A DNA stretch of 64,000 nucleotides from Condylostoma magnum (Eukaryota; Ciliophora; Heterotrichea; Heterotrichida; Condylostomatidae): assembly GCA_920105805.1 (NCBI GenBank), contig CAKKTI010000056.1:1-64000 (forward strand), read 5' to 3'. The notes below the pieces were generated by a model. The model was not told the DNA's origin. It saw only the letters and a program-made list of their open reading frames with translations, and did no database searches. Of the stretch, positions 61,838 through 64,000 are shown piece after piece. Position 1 is the first letter of the stretch. Each line of letters opens with the position of its first letter. The translations under genes and the position numbers were made by a program.

Positions 61838-63370
61838 ATGGGTTGCTAAGTTTGCAAAAACACTTCTACACAAAACTGCTATCTTATAGAAAAAAGAGGA
61901 CAGTTGAGGTAGGAGTCGAGCAATGTGAAACATCCCTTTTACTCAAAAAGAGGAACATCTACTATTTAATCAACTGATTAATAATTTTATGCAAGCATCC
62001 ATATCACAGCTAATAATTTCATAAAATTCTAATAACATCCAATTGCTGATAAATACACACTAAGTCGGCAATCTAACGGAGATGGTCTTATAAAAGCAAT
62101 ACAAAAGGAAACCTGTAATATAAGAAGTGTTAAAGTATTACCTAAATCCATTGGCACATCACTGAATCAAATCACTTTAAACTAAGAAATTTAAATACTT
62201 CAATACGCTGATCATCCTAATATAATACAACTTCACGAAGGATTCATTGAGGAGTCTTAAATTTATTTAGTATTGAGTTATTTTCCCGGGATTACTTTAA
62301 CCTAGTATGTATAAGATAATTGGCCTTTGACAGAAACAACTGCAGCACATATATTTAGATAGATCATAAGTGCTATATAGCATTGCCATGACTTAGATGT
62401 TAATCACAGAGTTATAAAACCATAAAACATAATGATAGAGCCAAATGGAATGGACTCAATGGTAAAATTAGCTAGTTTTACTTGTATAGAAAATGACTCT
62501 GAATTGTACCAAGTGGATCCTTCTTAGCCGTTTTGTCTCGCACCTGAAGGCTTTAAGAGAAATTTTTAACGATAGTCAGATATTTGAAGTTGTGGAGTTA
62601 TTCTATATTATATAATATCTTCTTAGCCACCTTTCGAAGGAAAAAATGCCGATGAAGTATACAAAAAGGTGGTCAAAAGTGAAATTTCATTCTAACTACC
62701 GATTTTTAATAAGGTATCTTATGAATTGATTGAACTAATAAGCTGAATGCTACAAAGAAAAATGAGTAGGAGACCATCAGCTTCTTAAATACTTAAACAT
62801 CCTTGATTGGTAAAAAATCCCAGTATATGTTTTGATAGTCCTAAGTCTAATTTAATTCTACAAAATCTTATAAAACATACAAGAGCAAGAAAGTTTTAAG
62901 AAGCAGTGCTTGCCTTTATTTCTAATCATTTGCATGAACATGAAAATCTGAGCGAGCTAGCCAGGATATTCAGATCAATGGACAGTGACAAGGATGGAAA
63001 GTTATCAATGGAAGATTTAACTTAATACTATTCCAGAGAAATGCAACTAAAAGAAGCTATTGATCTTAGTATTAATATAATGGATGAGGCAGATTCTGAT
63101 AAAAGTGGATTCATTGACTATTCTGAATTCATAATGGCTGTTATTTAAAAAGAAACATTACTAAGCCAGGATTATTTAATTTATGCATTTAAATTATTTG
63201 ATAAAGAGTAAAAAGGGTATATAACTAAAGTAGATGTGACAAGCTTACTAGAGTTTGAAAATGATTTAAGTGATGATGAACAGTTAAATGAGCTTTTTGT
63301 TGATTTCGGAGAAAATTAAATCATTGATTTCGAGCAGTTTAAGGAAATAATGCAAAAAGCCGATTTGTAA
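61838..63370 (+). CDS. CDPK-like pseudokinase with EF hands
   Basis: 510 residues, CDPK length and plan: MGCQVCKN acylation signal, kinase domain (about 75-325), junction helix, four EF-hand positions (about 365-505). The kinase fold is clear (HPNIIQLHEGFIEE, FCLAPEGF, QSDIWSCGVILYYI, ILKHPWL), and the ATP lysine is kept (RSVKVL), but the catalytic loop reads NHRVIKPQNIM, with Val for the HRD aspartate, the DFG motif reads ASF, and the glycine loop is lost. It should not phosphorylate by the normal mechanism. EF1 (DSDKDGKLSMED) and EF2 (DEADSDKSGFIDYSEF) keep calcium ligands; EF3 (DKEQKGYITKVDV) and EF4 are weak. Likely a membrane-bound calcium-responsive scaffold. Stop TAA 63368-63370. Confidence 0.88.
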
Positions 63371-63388
63371 ACTAAAAATTAACTAAAA

Positions 63389-63610
63389 TTAAAATTGGTC
63401 TATCTCTATAATCGATTTTTGTACTGGATAAAGTTGTTGTATTCTGCATTGTCTTTCCATTATTTCATGGTTCTTTTGAATAAGATCGAAATTTAGTGGA
63501 TTTTATCGGAATTGCTCTCTAGTTTTTCGTAGGAAAAACTCACGAAAGTTATAGTTATTAAATCGCATTGCAACTCTTATGGATTTCCTGTATAGTTATA
63601 AAGCTTCCAT
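63389..63610 (-). CDS. ISD11/LYRM4-type LYR-motif protein
   Basis: 73 residues, MEALQLYRKSIRVAMRFNNYNFREFFLRK..., with the LYR tripeptide and the downstream NFREF and RQCRIQQLYPVQKSIIE segments typical of ISD11. The family binds cysteine desulfurase NFS1 and acyl carrier protein in the mitochondrion and is needed for iron-sulfur cluster assembly. Gln before LYR is encoded by TAA. No separate targeting peptide is obvious, as usual for small LYR proteins. Stop TAA 63389-63391 lies 18 nt from the CDPK stop. Confidence 0.85.
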
Positions 63611-64000
63611 TTAATAAATATGTAATATAATGATTTTTAGTTCTGGTTAGATATGAAGTATGCTTAGATAATTACATAATCAGATATAGCTTATAATCTA
63701 ATACTAAGCAAAAAGGACTATCTTTTATTCTTAATATTTACAGTCAAATCTGAGTCTTACAATAATTTATCTGTTTTATAACATTACTGAGGTAATAAAT
63801 CATTTGTATTATTGAGAAATATAGTTTTAACAACATGTAGCTTATAAATGTAACAAAAAATTATAAACTAATTTACTAATCTTCTATTAAGCCCTTTAAG
63901 GCGTTATGGACAGAATATTAAGTATTCCAAACCTTTCTTATCTTATTCCAATTATTTCTATTAACAAATACAATTTTCATATATTCTAAAAAGCCAGTCT
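63611..64000. other. AT-rich right end, nothing recognised
   Basis: About 390 nt upstream of the LYR gene, strongly AT-rich, with no RNA gene, repeat or convincing coding frame. It may hold the LYR promoter and the edge of a gene beyond the window. Confidence 0.35.

Noticed and set aside
1-64000. Transposons, viral remnants, CRISPR arrays, tRNA or rRNA genes
   Set aside because: No reverse transcriptase, transposase, integrase, capsid-like motif, terminal repeat, spaced palindrome array or tRNA B-box pattern was seen on either strand by eye; a covariance-model search would be decisive for tRNAs.

Overview
The window is macronuclear-type DNA of a ciliate whose three classical stop codons are all used as sense codons. 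TAA and TAG are read as glutamine and TGA as tryptophan inside conserved motifs: TGA gives the Trp of the PRMT SEWMGY motif at 59445-59447, of DHHCPW at 61419-61421 and of the CDPK DIWSCG motif at 62585-62587. TAA or TAG also end conserved proteins exactly where the family ends (BRE1 RING C-terminus, KMT2 post-SET C-terminus, dynein C-terminus, acyl-CoA synthetase). This is the context-dependent 'no dedicated stop' code known from Condylostoma-like heterotrichs (NCBI table 28); a karyorelict with TGA as the only stop fits less well. Because every frame is formally open, genes were called by homology, codon sense and frame continuity, and the exact stop is sometimes one of two or three candidates. 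Only one intron is convincing (about 17 nt, in PRMT).

Layout: 1-13.7 kb is the 3' part of one giant surface protein (LamG-like, Ig/cadherin-like, IPT/TIG and GCC2/GCC3 Cys-rich repeats, then about ten membrane segments). 13.7-25.2 kb holds a START-domain protein, then a minus-strand run: helical-repeat protein, long-chain acyl-CoA synthetase, BRE1 ubiquitin ligase, a coiled-coil protein, a PH-like protein and an unknown. 25.5-31.8 kb holds a DENN protein, an SCP/Dullard-type phosphatase, a VSR-like/LNR/TM/RING receptor, an alpha-carbonic anhydrase and a basic protein. 31.8-43.8 kb is a complete single-exon inner-arm axonemal dynein heavy chain. 43.9-49 kb has small genes, an ankyrin/membrane protein and a CRAL-TRIO protein. 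49-56 kb has a coiled-coil protein, a KMT2/trithorax-type histone methyltransferase and an arrestin. 56.3-63.6 kb has a Patched/RND-type transporter, PRMT1, a dual-specificity phosphatase, a DHHC palmitoyltransferase, a CDPK-like pseudokinase and an ISD11/LYRM4 protein.

Genes work in cilia (dynein), membrane trafficking and lipid handling (DENN, CRAL-TRIO, arrestin, START, RND, VSR-like), chromatin (BRE1 and KMT2 lie in the same H2B-ubiquitin to H3K4-methyl pathway; PRMT1) and signalling. Five proteins start with MG(C/Q/N/G) lipidation signals. Packing is extreme: tandem genes are repeatedly separated by only 13-16 nt, convergent genes mostly by about 18-40 nt, and one divergent pair has 8 nt between start codons. 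No tRNA, rRNA, CRISPR array, transposon or viral remnant was recognised.
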